Source: Sesamum alatum (Eukaryota > Streptophyta > Magnoliopsida > Lamiales > Pedaliaceae). Taken from it: 64,000 nucleotides of DNA. The notes beneath the pieces are model-generated. The model saw nothing but the letters and a program-made list of their open reading frames with translations, was not told the DNA's origin and did no database searches. Positions 12,092 through 22,981 of this stretch are shown piece after piece. The translations under genes were made by a program, and so were the position numbers. How positions within the stretch are numbered: position 1 is the stretch's first letter; every line of letters begins with the position of its first letter. The DNA lies in NCBI GenBank assembly GCA_034509735.1, contig JACGWO010000008.1, forward strand, positions 11,481,864 through 11,545,863, written 5' to 3'.

Positions 12092-12270
12092 GCTTGGTTT
12101 TGTTTAGTCTGTGTGCACTTTTTGTCTTGGGTATTATTTATGTTTATTAGTTTGGTAGTTTTGCTGTTTTTGTTTTTTCAGACTGTGGCCAAACTGAAAT
12201 GTGGATACTGTAGCTTGTTTTTGGGTTTCTTGATTTAATATATTCATCGCTTGAAAATTAAAAAAAAAAA

Positions 12271-12289
12271 AATATCACAGGGTGGTTGC
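12271..12289. repeat. Target-site duplication of the LINE, right copy
   Basis: AATATCACAGGGTGGTTGC directly follows the A-rich tail and matches 6284-6302 in 18 of 19 positions. Confidence 0.9.
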
Positions 12290-13147
12290 TTGCAGTTTTC
12301 CCAAAAAGAAAAATTCACATCTACAGCATGTTGTGTTTTTTCTCTTTATTTTTTCTTCAGTCGTATAACTTTCTCTCTTCTCGTTTTATCATTTCATCCT
12401 TTAAATTTTATTACATAAATGTAGATAAGTATTTTAAATTTGCATAAAATAAATTTAAACACATTAACTTGTATATTAAATATACATCTAAGGCTTTCTA
12501 GAAACTGCGAAGAAGGTATCTGAATTATGTGTGGGTAAAGTACTGATGGAGCGGAAGCAATAAAATCTAAATTTTTTTTTGAAAAGCTCTTTTCTAACCT
12601 TTGGAAAACTCAATATTGATAAAAGTAATTTATTTCTAAATAAAATTTTGAAACAGAATTTGCTGGTGTTTTAAAAGAAAGAATTCTAACACAACTTCAC
12701 AAACCCTAAAATGAGCTAAATTTCGTACTAACTCAAAAAATTATGAAACATGGCAAAAAAGTATCATAACATATTAGAAATAATTTGGTAAAATACTAGA
12801 TCCAAACAAAAACAACAAAAAATATGAAACTAAAAGTCTGTAAAAAAATTACATAGCACCTAAACAGATGTTGAAATGATAAAATTTCTTGACAAATGAC
12901 AACCTTTCACAGGGTTACATTCTCCTAGAAATGGCGATAAATAATCGCCCTGTAACTCTACTCGGATCAAAGTTATGATTATTTGGAATTCTAAACATCA
13001 AATTGCGTATACTTTAAGCACTACGTTTTAAACTTTTATCAATCAAAACACTCTTATAAACATCAGTATCATCCGCTTCTAATTGGATATGTAAGGTTAT
13101 ACAAATTTCAATAGTATAGAAATAAGTTTGATTTATTGACAAAGTAT
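12290..13147. other. AT-rich intergenic stretch with an unassigned repeat
   Basis: No gene seen. A passage starting near 12545 (GATGGAGCGGAAGCAATAAA) resembles another starting near 14675 (GATGGAGCTAAAGCAATAAA). The similarity continues loosely for a few hundred bases, so both may be copies of one old repeat. Confidence 0.45.
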
Positions 13148-13560
13148 GATGTAGGCACGTGTCCTACATCAGTTGCCAACGAGAAGTTTGAATAACTTAT
13201 AAACTCTTAACTCCCTAGCAAGGTGCATTTTTAGGACCAACTCGTGAGGCTCAAATGAGTTAGAGCAGACAATGCATTGCCTTCGGAATATCGACCGTGT
13301 CACAAACAATATCATTTGACACACTTCAGGGAACAAGGCCATGTGCACTTCACAAGCTTCTCGTTTGGGGGCTGATGATGTTGGCACACATCTCACATCA
13401 GTTACCAAGGAGAAGTTTAAGTGATTTATAAGCCCCCAAAACCTCATTTTTCTAGCAATGTAATTTTTCATGACAAAATCGCAAATCTCATATAAATTAA
13501 GACACACAATATCTCACAAAGTTGCAGTACATGTCACATCCCACGCCACATGAGAGTACT
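13148..13560. repeat. Two diverged tandem copies of an LTR-like repeat
   Basis: Two units begin GATGTAGGCACGTGTCCTAC (13148) and GATGTTGGCACACATCTCAC (about 13377). Both continue with ATCAGTTGCCAACGAGAAGTTT or a close variant, then a TTATAA segment, then a block ending near 'AATATCTCACAAAG'. The sequence resembles the end of a plant LTR or short dispersed repeat, but no coding part adjoins it. The minus-strand frame across it is not a gene. Confidence 0.55.
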
Positions 13561-13810
13561 TCTAATTATATCAAACTTGATAAGTGTACATGAACTTTAC
13601 TCTTTCTATTATTTAGTGCCAATGAGACTATTAGACATGAAGACGAACAAATTCTTGTATATTGGCATAAGGAATTTCTAGCTAGCTAGACTATGGGCCA
13701 ATCAATTGTAGATCCTAACGAAAGGGAAATGGGGAAAAAAAACAAAAAAAAACTCTACTGCAACTAGCTCCGGATGGTTCCAACCAAGTATTTAATTATG
13801 TGTTTATAAG

Positions 13811-14141
13811 TGGGAAATTTGCAATTTATGTCCCATAAATTATCCCATTTACGATTTTAATTTTATTATTTTACGATTCAGCAAATTTAGTTCCACAAAT
13901 CTAAAAATATTGCAATTTACGTCCCATCAATACTTTTTCTTAAATTGTTAATGGATGGACCATTAACTTAAGAAACAAAGTTAACGGAGCACGTTAGGCT
14001 TCTATTAACAATGTAATAGAAAATTGTTGATGCGACGTAATTTGCAATTTTTTTGGACTTGTGGGACTAAATTTGCTGAGTTGTAAAACAATGGACCAAA
14101 ATAAAAATAAAGTAAATTATGGAACATAAATTGCAATTTTT
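13811..14141. mobile_element. Foldback MITE with 9-11 bp direct flanks
   Basis: The left arm (GCAATTTATGTCCCATAAATTA) and right arm (TAAATTATGGAACATAAATTGC) are inverted repeats, and the interior repeats GACTAAATTTGCTGA and its complement. An 11-bp direct repeat GTGTTTATAAG flanks it (13800-13810 and 14142-14152). The duplication itself is probably 9 bp with two matching terminal bases, as for Mutator-like elements. Confidence 0.75.
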
Positions 14142-14152
14142 GTGTTTATAAG

Positions 14153-15275
14153 ACTTATGGAATCCCCCTCATAAATGATATTGCGCAATCCCTCTTCTTA
14201 GCCCACCATAGATCAGTAATAGCTGCTCTAGCTGATTAGGCTTCTGCATATTCAGCTTGAGTTCTACTTGTTTTATTTGAGAAATGAAGGAGGGTCCCCA
14301 TTCCTTAGACTGCCATTCTCTTTACAAAGTCCACAACCTACAAACCCTAAAACTCAGTATTTAATTCGCTTGGTATACGCATGTATTGGATTTTAATTAC
14401 AATCCTGTATTTCCAGTCCATCGCTTTCCTCTTGCCTATGGATAATGAAAAAATGGAAGCAATTACCTGTGATATTGTAAATGTGCAAATTAGTCTCTTA
14501 TAAAAAAAAAGCAATTTATCACCTTCTTAGCAATTTAATTCCCTAACAAGGGGTGTAATTTGCTTCATTTTAAAACTCAGGCAGGTAAACTATTTTTTAT
14601 TTATCAGAATAATTTGTTCGTTTGCAATATCACAGAGAGGTAAATTGAATTAAAGCCCTATGGATGATCTTGTGATGGAGCTAAAGCAATAAAATTCGAG
14701 GAAATAGTTAAAAAAAAGTCCAATTATCAAAGAACTCAATAATGAAAAAAAAATAGTTTATTTTCGAATGAATAATCACACAATAAAAATTTGCAGGTAA
14801 CTAAAAACTGAATCATAACCGGTTAAATTTTGGATTATTTCATAAAGTTATAAAATTCAGCCCAAAAGTACCGTAACAGTAATCTCATCAAATATGTGGT
14901 CAAAATGACAACAACAAAAACAGTTTGATGAAAAATAAGAAACCCTAAAAAAACGGATGATAATGGCCGAAACGATGGAACTTTGTAATGAACGGTGGCC
15001 CTTCTTGATGAAATTTGTGAGGGGTTTAGATTATCGTGAAAGACGATCATGTGGATAGATAGATCACCGCGTAACTCCTCTAAAAACAAAAGTTATGTCT
15101 CCTGAAGTTCCACTGTCAAATCGCCGATTTCAAGCACTGCACTTTCAACTTACGTCTCCCAAAATGCATTCGCCTCTTGTTTTACATTATTTGGCAATAA
15201 TGTTTTAGTTTAGCTGGTGTACGTGAGGCATGTGACTATAGGGTCATAGGTTTTTTGGGTTCTACCAATGTGTCA
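14153..15275. other. Intergenic, MITE remnants, no gene seen
   Basis: About 14445-14665 is a relative of the 6063-6302 MITE. About 14675-15180 resembles 12545-13100. The 84-codon minus frame at 14835-15089 has no family features. Confidence 0.45.
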
Positions 15276-15707
15276 CACTACAAGAAAATAGAAAATTAGC
15301 GACAAAAAGATCAAGTGTCAATTTTAATATTGTCACTAATTATATATATTTAGTGACAAGAATGTTTATTTTGTCACAATAATGAATTTTATGATTTTAA
15401 TAGTTGCTATTATTTTGTAAAAATTGTTATTAGTGACAAAAAAATGTGCACAAAGTTATTACTAAATACAATTAGTGACTCATATATAGTGACAACCTAG
15501 TAACAAAAAATAATTGTTGTCACTATATTGTGTTGTCAGTATACATGAGTCACTAATTGTATTTAGTGACAACTTTATACATAATTCTTGTCACTAATAA
15601 TTATATAGTGACAAGATAAAAAATATTGTCACTTAATATATATTTTTAGTGACAATTTAAAATTGTCATTTGATATTTTGTCACTAGTATTATATTTTCT
15701 TGTAGTA
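15276..15707. mobile_element. CACTA MITE rich in GTGACAA sub-terminal repeats
   Basis: The left end CACTACAAGAAAATA matches the reverse complement of the right end TATTTTCTTGTAGTA; only the last base has changed. A 3-bp duplication TCA flanks both ends (15273-15275 and 15708-15710). The interior consists largely of TTAGTGACAA or TTGTCACTAA motifs in both orientations, the arrangement of sub-terminal transposase sites in CACTA elements. No coding capacity. Confidence 0.92.
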
Positions 15708-16094
15708 TCAGTACAGTTCTATTTTAATAATAATAATTATTGATTTACTTTTGGAGTAGTTATTCGTCTCTTGAATACTTATTGTTGATTTTTATAATTG
15801 TTTATAATTTAAATTTATAATATAAACGATTTACTCAAAAACAAAAAGAAAAAATGGAGAACAATAGCCTGTAGATAATATCAATTCAAAACAGGCAAGT
15901 AGGTGAATCCTCATCACATTCTTACGTTTTTTACCCAAAAACCTTAGCATTTCAGCTTTCCTTTGGACATCAATGTATTTCATAGCATACCTTGGATTAT
16001 GCACAAGACTAAACATTAATCTAATACTTATATATATATATATACTCACGTGTATTTTTAATAGAAAATTCTTGAACTGTTACCTAGCTACTAA

Positions 16095-16860
16095 GCCGTT
16101 CTGACATGCTGTTTTGGCAAGCATATAATAAATAATCTTTCACGTTGTGGAATATACTATAAATAAGAGTAAACACAAACTAATGTATTACATTTAACAA
16201 AAAAGAGAAAAAAAAATTAATTTATCTGTTAATGTAAAATTTGAAACGTTAAATAAGTTAGTTATCTTATCAGCTGAAGGGCATTTCAACTTTATAAAAT
16301 ATTGGTGCGACGGTGTTATTAACTGTCGTTTGTGAGTGTGGATGGTCTTTCCTTTTTATATACTAGTCGACGTAGCACGTTGTCCCTGCATGCATATAAT
16401 AAATAATATTTCATGTTTTAAAATATATTATAAATAAAAATATATATATAAATTAACACATCATATTTTTTCAAAATAAAAAAAATAAGAAAGAGATAAA
16501 GAAAGAGAGAAACCAACTTAGGGATATTATTGGCATAACAAAAAAATTGGTGTCGCGGTGTAAATAACCGCTCTTTATAAGTAAAAATAGTTTTTTTTTT
16601 TATTTAACTAGCCACCGTGGCACGCCATCCCTGCATGCATATAATAAATAGTATTTCATGTCTTAAAATATATTATAAACTAAAATAAAACATATAAAAT
16701 ACATTAAAGAGGCAGTTAAATAAATGTAAATTTGACAAGTTGAATAAATTAGATATTTAGTGAAAGGGTGTTTTTGAGATTACAAATATTTGGTGCAGCG
16801 GTGTCAAAAATCACCACTTTGGGTCTATAATACCTCTTTTCTTTATAATAATATAGATAT
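16095..16860. repeat. Three diverged tandem units of about 250 bp
   Basis: The phrase GCATATAATAAATAATATTTCA recurs at about 16120, 16390 and 16632 with changes. Each unit then runs AT-rich to a GGTGYRRCGGTGT block (about 16302, 16550 and 16793) followed by a CGCTCTTTATAAGT-like segment, and two units end in a TAGYCRCCGTGGCACG-like block just before CCCTGCATGCAT. No coding frame or transposon ends were found. Confidence 0.75.
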
Positions 16861-17139
16861 AGATATTAGTATAGATACAACGACTTCAAAGTAAAATTAT
16901 TATATATGATTTAATAATTCATGACAATTATATTTAATAGCATTCAAGTTCAAGGGAATGGCATGTCATAAAGCCGTGTTGAAATATAATACTGAATCTG
17001 ACATGTACATTTGAAAACGATGTAATATAAGCAATACAAATTACAAAAAAAAAAAAAAACAATTAAGGAAAAAAAACTGAAAACGTTGGGCGAAAGAGAC
17101 TTATAGTAGGTGATCTCTATGTCAATTTAAAAGGGCAAA

Positions 17140-17523
17140 TTTACATTTTTGATCCCGTCATTATAGGTCGTTAGTATTTTTGTACTGGAATTTATTCTAT
17201 TTACACATTTAGTCCCCTTTTTTTTACGGATTTAGTGTTGAACATCTCACATCTAGTTATTTTTCGGTAAATTTAGTCCTGTGTTGACAATTTTAGTCCT
17301 ATTCCAACTCGAGTAAATCTCATTGTTGGTCTTGTAATCATATGTCGTCAGGATCAAATTTGTCAATACAGAACTAAAATTTGCCAAAAAAAAGATTAAA
17401 TCTGATATGTATTGGATTAAATTCGTCAAAAAAGAAACTAAATGTATAAACAAAATAAGTTATTAAAATCAAAATTATTAACAACCTAAAATTATAGGAC
17501 TAAAAATATAATTTTGTCGTTCA
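17140..17523. mobile_element. Foldback MITE-like inverted repeat
   Basis: The left arm GGGCAAATTTACATTTTTGA and the right arm (AAAAATATAATTTTGTC) are imperfect inverted repeats, and 'TTTAGTCC' and 'GGACTAAA'-type phrases are mirrored inside. The style matches the Mutator-like elements at 5649-6044 and 13811-14141. I could not find a clean target duplication. Confidence 0.55.
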
Positions 17524-18080
17524 AAAGTTATATAAACCTAGCTAACAAGTGTGTAAACCAAGAAAACAAATTATGAAGCTATGGATGAAAGAGCAAGCTA
17601 GGAACACGCCCACTCACGATATGTCACCCACACATTAAATATGTTTGGTGGAGGCAACAAACAGGCTCAAATTTTGGTTTTGTCCCCACTCAGTATATCC
17701 AATCATACAAAGTTATTTGGCTTTTTTTTTTAGCTCTTTTTAATATGTTTTTTCGTGATAATTTTGAGTAAAGTTTGTATTGGTATTTGAGTTTGGTTAT
17801 AATTATGTTATTTTAGTACCTGAATAATTATTAAAGATTAAATTGTACCCTAATTTCACCATTAATGTTAATTTGGTATTGAATTGATTTTTTTTCATTT
17901 AGTTTTTCGATTAGAATTTGGGTAATTATAAATTTAAAGAATTTTAAATCCTTCAATTCTAATTTGAATTATATTTTGATGAATATGGATGGATTTTAAA
18001 TTCTTTTTAAATGGAGTCATTTGAAATCCTTTCTTCAAATCAAAACACACCCTTAATTTTTTATGTAATTACCATTTTAT

Positions 18081-18347
18081 CACTAGAAGAAATATTTCAT
18101 TTAACTATGGCTAGTTATCATGGTTAAAACTAAATAGTTATAGGAAAAAGTCAATAACCACAGTGTTGCTAATGCATCTGTCATGGCTAATAGCCATGGC
18201 TATGAGTCATGACAAAAATCATTTTCATGGAAGATAAATTAAGTATTTGCATCAATTTTTGTTTAGCCGTGGTTAATAATAGTTATTTATCATGATTTTA
18301 GTTCATAGCCAATAAAATCGTAGGCAATAACAATATTTTTTTTAGTG
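18081..18347. mobile_element. CACTA MITE, ATGGCTA-type interior
   Basis: The left end CACTAGAAGAAATAT and right end ATATTTTTTTTAGTG are inverted repeats, flanked by a 3-bp duplication TAT (18078-18080 and 18348-18350). The interior has phrases such as CATGGCTAATAGCCATGGCT that recur in other copies across the window. Confidence 0.85.
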
Positions 18348-18350
18348 TAT

Positions 18351-19930
18351 GTTAGATATTAAATGAAAAAAATAATAAATATATACCCACAAAAACTTTA
18401 CATAAATTTCAACCAATATATTTTTTGTTTATGTAATTTGGCCATTTGACTTTCATTTTCGTATTTGGTAATCAACATTCTCATTTTGTTATTTTTTAAT
18501 ACTTTTATTTATGAAAACTTTTTGTTTAGTATAGATATATATAGGACATATATGTAAATATTTAATCTTTAAAGGTACTTCTTTGTATTTAATTGAGATA
18601 TTAAAATTTATTTCAAAAACTTATTCAAATTCAAGAGTTTAAATTTTAATTGTAGGAAATTGAAATGCAAATTCAATTTATTTGAGGTTGCAATGATTTC
18701 ACTTTTATATAAATTACTGAATAATGAGTTATGTACTAACTATTTGCTGAGTATAGTTAGTGACCAATAATGAAATAATGAAAATATTATTATCAAGTAT
18801 GACAATTGTCAAATATTGAAAATGAACTTAAAAATGGCTAAAGTAATGACAAAATATACTCACTGAAATATATACTAATTTTTTCTATATTGTATATGTG
18901 TTATTTTTTTATAAACATCTAAACATAAAATGGTCATGCGTGACAAAAATATATTCGAAGGAATAAATGGAAAACATCAATCTGATATCATAGTCATATA
19001 ATGGTGAAATGTAGGTACCAACTAAATTAATTGGCATTACTCAAACACTAAAATAATATAATAACTAAAGTCAAATAGTAATATAAATATTTTTACTAGT
19101 CCTTTCTCAAAATATCATTACGATTAATTTTATTTAATTGCATTGTTTGTTATTGCATTTAGATGGTTAAATACATTAACTTCACTGTTTGCCACAACAA
19201 AATGTTTTTCAGACCTTAAATGTAACAAGAAAATAATTCAAATGATCATTTTCAAAAATTAATGCTGACACATATTTGTCAACATAATAACAAACACAAA
19301 AATCTTACTGTGATTGTGATAAGATTTTCATTATTAATATGCACGCCTTACTAATTTTTAACAAAGTGACAATTTAGACATACTGCATGTATAAATAAAA
19401 CGTGGAAATCGATTGTAATTAATTTATTTTAAATAATATTTGCATGACTTTCACTTTAAAAAAAATAATTATTTCAACAAGAAAAAGTAATTATACCAAT
19501 GAATATATATTGGTAAACACATTGTATATATGAACTACTATTACAAACATGAACTTTCCATTTAAATAAAAAAAAATATAGACTATTGATTTGTTCATTG
19601 AATCAACACTATTATAATTAACACAAAATCAAACTCCTTCACTTCAGCAATTTAAAATGTAGACCATTGATACATATATCAAACAAGATCAAATTAATGG
19701 TCAATCATAATTAGGATAAATATCATATTTGAATATCAAGCAAAATCATCAACAATTCGCGTTAAACACCTTATGCAAATAGGAGTATTTTGCGCATTTT
19801 TTGTAAATCGAGGGAGATATTTCACTTTTTTACAGGGAGATTAATTTTTGAATATTTTACTTATTACAAAATGACAATTTACAATTTACCCGTGATATTC
19901 CCATGTGCAAAATTCAAATCCTCCATAATA
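18351..19930. other. AT-rich intergenic DNA, no feature seen
   Basis: Very AT-rich sequence with no coding frame, no clear repeat ends and no RNA gene that I can recognise. Confidence 0.5.
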
Positions 19931-20250
19931 CACTACAAAGAAATGAATTATTCCATTCATTGTGATGACCATGGCTTAAACAGTGGTGAATTAATATTAT
20001 CCATTACAATCAAACAAATTTGGTACCAAAAATTAAGTTTTGACTATAATATTTAATGAGCATTTGTCATGGTTTTAACTATAGTCAAAATATTTGTTAT
20101 AATTTTTAGTTGTGGCTAATATTTTGGACTTACTTGCAGAAGGAACAGGTAATAACTGTTGCGGAATTCGTAGTTAATTAATATTTGCTACGTTTTTTAC
20201 TTTTAACCATTGTAATTAACTATTATCAAAAATAATATTTTCTCCAAGTG
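19931..20250. mobile_element. Degenerate CACTA MITE
   Basis: The left end CACTACAAAGAAAT and right end ATTTTCTCCAAGTG are imperfect inverted repeats. The interior (GACCATGGCTTAAAC, then GTTGTGGCTAATATTTTGGA) matches copies at 18081-18347 and 21640-21860. The flanking triplets differ (ATA, AAA), so the copy is old or an end is misplaced. Confidence 0.6.
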
Positions 20251-20748
20251 AAAGTGGTATGAAGTATGAATAGTGATGTGAAGGTAATCTCGTGAAGGTC
20301 GTGTTAAGACCTAACACGCCCAACTCTATTTTAAAATGGGGACAATTCAGGATTCGCACCATCCCAACCTCGATCAATCAAAATCTTAGTATGTATGGAC
20401 ACACAATGGCCAACCGATCATATTTAAATATGTGATTCACATTAAAAATATATCGTACAATTCAAAAAAGTTATAAGTATCCGTTCTTCATACCTCAATT
20501 ACAATATTTACTACCCTCACACTTCCTACAGCCGTATGCATTTCTCTTTTGGAACCTGTCTAACTTAAGGATCGTAAGTTTAAAATTAGGACATTCCCCA
20601 TGTAATTCTAACAATTTTCTATCTTGTAAGTTTTAATTCAAAAAGAATCTAGTCGCGTTTGATCCATTTAGATGACACATTTCATATTTATGACGTAATA
20701 AAATTCAAGAAAATAAATAGTAACATCAAACACCATTGCCACGTTTTC

Positions 20749-20794
20749 CATAGAAGGAATTTATTAACTGGCATAGAAGGAATTTATTAACTGG
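20749..20794. repeat. Perfect 23-bp tandem duplication
   Basis: CATAGAAGGAATTTATTAACTGG occurs twice in direct succession (20749-20771 and 20772-20794) without mismatch, a recent local duplication in non-coding DNA. Confidence 0.95.
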
Positions 20795-21158
20795 TTGATT
20801 CATACAATATCAAAATTGTCAATAACTCCCACTCAATTTTCATCACCAAATCATAATGTGAGCCCATAGAAAAATGGGCAAGTTCTTAGAATCCGTACAC
20901 ACAAACCAAGACAAAGTTGTAAACATTGATTGGACATCCTGGTTTAATTGGGGCTTCCATGTCATGTAACTTTTCAACTATAAAGGATGATGAAAACTAC
21001 TTGTCTCCTTAAATTGCAATAATAGGGACGGTCCTAGAAAACAACGCGATCATTTATTCGCCACGGAATAATTAAGGACTCGGGTTCCGTATTGGGGATG
21101 AGGAATGCCATGAATAAGTTAAAAAAAAAAAAAATCATATAGAGACATTTATAATTAG

Positions 21159-21607
21159 AATTAAATGCATTTTTGATACTTTAATTTGAGTTATTTGATA
21201 TTTTTGTCTTTTAATCTTTTAGAATAGTATTTTAATCTTGTATTTTTTTTAATTTTTTTAATTTTAGTCCTTCTTTCGCCGTAGTTTATCCTTTTCGTCG
21301 GAAAAATATATGTGTGTCTCACGTGACATTTTAAAATTGGGACTTTTGTTTCTATTGGCCCACTTCTGTCTGCAGTTTTGCATTTAATGTTTTAAGATAG
21401 TATTTTGATCCTATATCTTTTTAATTTTTAATTTTAATCCTTTCGTCGGAGTTCATCCTTTTCATCGATGGAGGTGAACTCTAACCAATAAAAGTATTGA
21501 AATAGTAAAAATTAAAAAGTTGCAGGACCAAAATACAATCCTATAAAGTTAAAGGACGAACAAGCCAAATAACTTAAGTTACGGGATAAGAAATACATTT
21601 AATACTC
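21159..21607. mobile_element. Foldback MITE with near-perfect 9-bp duplication
   Basis: The left arm TTAAATGCATTTTTGATAC and the right arm (ATAAGAAATACATTTAAT) are inverted repeats that continue through 'GAGTTATTTG' and its complement. Nine-base flanks TATAATTAG (21150-21158) and TATAATTAT (21608-21616) differ at one position. This fits a Mutator-like non-autonomous element. Confidence 0.75.
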
Positions 21608-21639
21608 TATAATTATATTTAGGTATTCAATTTTAGTAA

Positions 21640-21860
21640 GTAGATTATAAAAAAATAAATTATTCCTATATTGTAATTACTATGATTTTTAAAACACGAT
21701 GAATTAATATTTTTACCACAGTCAAACAAAAATGGTTGGAAAAAAACTTAAGTTTTAACTAGTTAATCAACATGTGTCAAGGTGTTTAGCTGTAACGACT
21801 AATATTTTGACACCGTTTGCAGAAACAACAAATATTCATTGTGCAGTAGTAGTTAATTAA
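21640..21860. mobile_element. CACTA MITE interior remnant
   Basis: Aligns by eye with the right half of 19931-20250 (TTAATCAACATGTGTCA, GACTAATATTTTG, TTGCAGAAACAAC, GTAGTTAATTAATATT). The ends are not recognisable. Confidence 0.5.
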
Positions 21861-21981
21861 TATTCATTTAAAATCGTTTGTCCAAATTCTTCCCTCAAAT
21901 CAAATCAATCCATCCAAATACAACATAAAATCTTTCTCTAAATCATTCCATCAAATACAAACTCTTCCATATAGATACAAC

Positions 21982-22911
21982 TGTAGACAAATTAATTTTG
22001 CGCCCAATCGAATGACGACAAGTGGAAAATATATATTATTTATCAATTATATTCTATTTTTCTATTTATATTTTGGAATTTACTAAATTAATTCTAAATA
22101 TAAATAGTTAAATTAATTGATATTTAATATATATTTCGTCATCAAATCAACGGTCGACACGTGTCAAATTGAGGTGTTCCGGCCAATCAAATCAAGACAA
22201 ATATTTTTCTTATATTATCTCTTTGGAAAATACAAAAATTAAAGAGATAATATTGAAATTGACCAATCATGTCTTCCCAAATATTTAATGTATTTATCTC
22301 TTTAAATTAAAATAAAGGGATAATACAAAATAAGTGTTCAAGTTCACCACAACTCTACCTCTTTGACAACTATATAAAGGGGTCATGGGAACTCATTCAA
22401 AACACACACACATACAAGCAAGAGAGCATTTAAGAAGTCTCAAAATCCTCTCAAGCAAATCAAGGAAGATCCACGGCATTCTAGGCAAGATTCAAGGCGT
22501 TCGTCGCGGAAATCGTCCAAAGTCAGCGTTTGATTCGACAAGAAGTCTGAAGACCGGCGAATTAACGTTATCAAGACAGAAGTCCACCTTGGCGGAAGAT
22601 CAAAGTCTCAAATCCACCAAGAACATCCCAAATTCAAGTCAAATATCGTCAAGTTTATAGCGTTTGATCCGGGAACAAGTCAACGACCCCCGAATTAACG
22701 TTATTCAAAGTCAAAGTCAACATCAAAGGAGATCAAACGTCACAGTTTCACCTCCGAAGTTGCCGAAGTCAAAAGATCACGTTCTTGAAGAGAAGAATCA
22801 GAGGTTTTCAAGTAGAGATTTCGCACCCACAAAATACTCAATTCAATTCAAGAATTTATTTGTAATATTTTCGTATTTCGTTGAATTCAGGAACACGAAA
22901 ATTTGTTTACA
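21982..22911 (+). repeat. 5' LTR of element 1 (930 bp)
   Basis: Begins TGTAGACAAA and ends GTTTACA. It matches 34819-35667 nearly throughout. It retains a stretch of about 60 bp before the TATA box (about 22292-22365) that the 3' copy lacks. Open frames of 91 and 102 codons inside are shared by both LTRs but have no protein character and are part of the leader. Confidence 0.95.
22371..22378 (+). promoter_or_regulatory. TATA box of the 5' LTR
   Basis: TATATAAA in the middle of the LTR, the expected place for the start of the genomic RNA of element 1. The equivalent site in the 3' LTR reads TATATTAA. Confidence 0.7.
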
Positions 22912-22913
22912 AA

Positions 22914-22931
22914 TTTTGGCACGCCTAGTGG
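22914..22931 (+). other. Primer binding site of element 1
   Basis: The sequence TTTTGGCACGCCTAGTGGGA starts two to three bases after the LTR. The position and the TGGCRCGCC-like form fit a tRNA-primed minus-strand start of a plant Gypsy element. I did not assign the tRNA. Confidence 0.75.
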
Positions 22932-22981
22932 GACCGCTCTACCTCTCATCTCTTCCCTTCAGCGAAGTTTGAAGTATTTCA

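Larger units (their letters stand above)
6303..12270 (+). mobile_element. L1-type LINE, full-length but dead
   Basis: The 6.0-kb element has, in order, a 5' region, an ORF1 with a DUF4283-like domain and zinc knuckle, an ORF2 with endonuclease, reverse transcriptase and zf-RVT region, a short 3' UTR and an A-rich tail (about 12252-12270). It is bounded by a 19-bp duplication with one mismatch. The full-length 5' end and near-perfect duplication indicate a single complete insertion. Both ORFs carry several stops and frameshifts and the polymerase active site is lost, so it cannot mobilise itself. Its base composition is clearly richer in G than its AT-rich surroundings. Confidence 0.93.

Noticed and set aside
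22385..22972. Two open frames (91 and 102 codons) inside the 5' LTR, repeated in the 3' LTR.
   Set aside because: Conserved only because the LTRs are young duplicates; low-complexity Lys/Ser text, placed in the untranslated leader.
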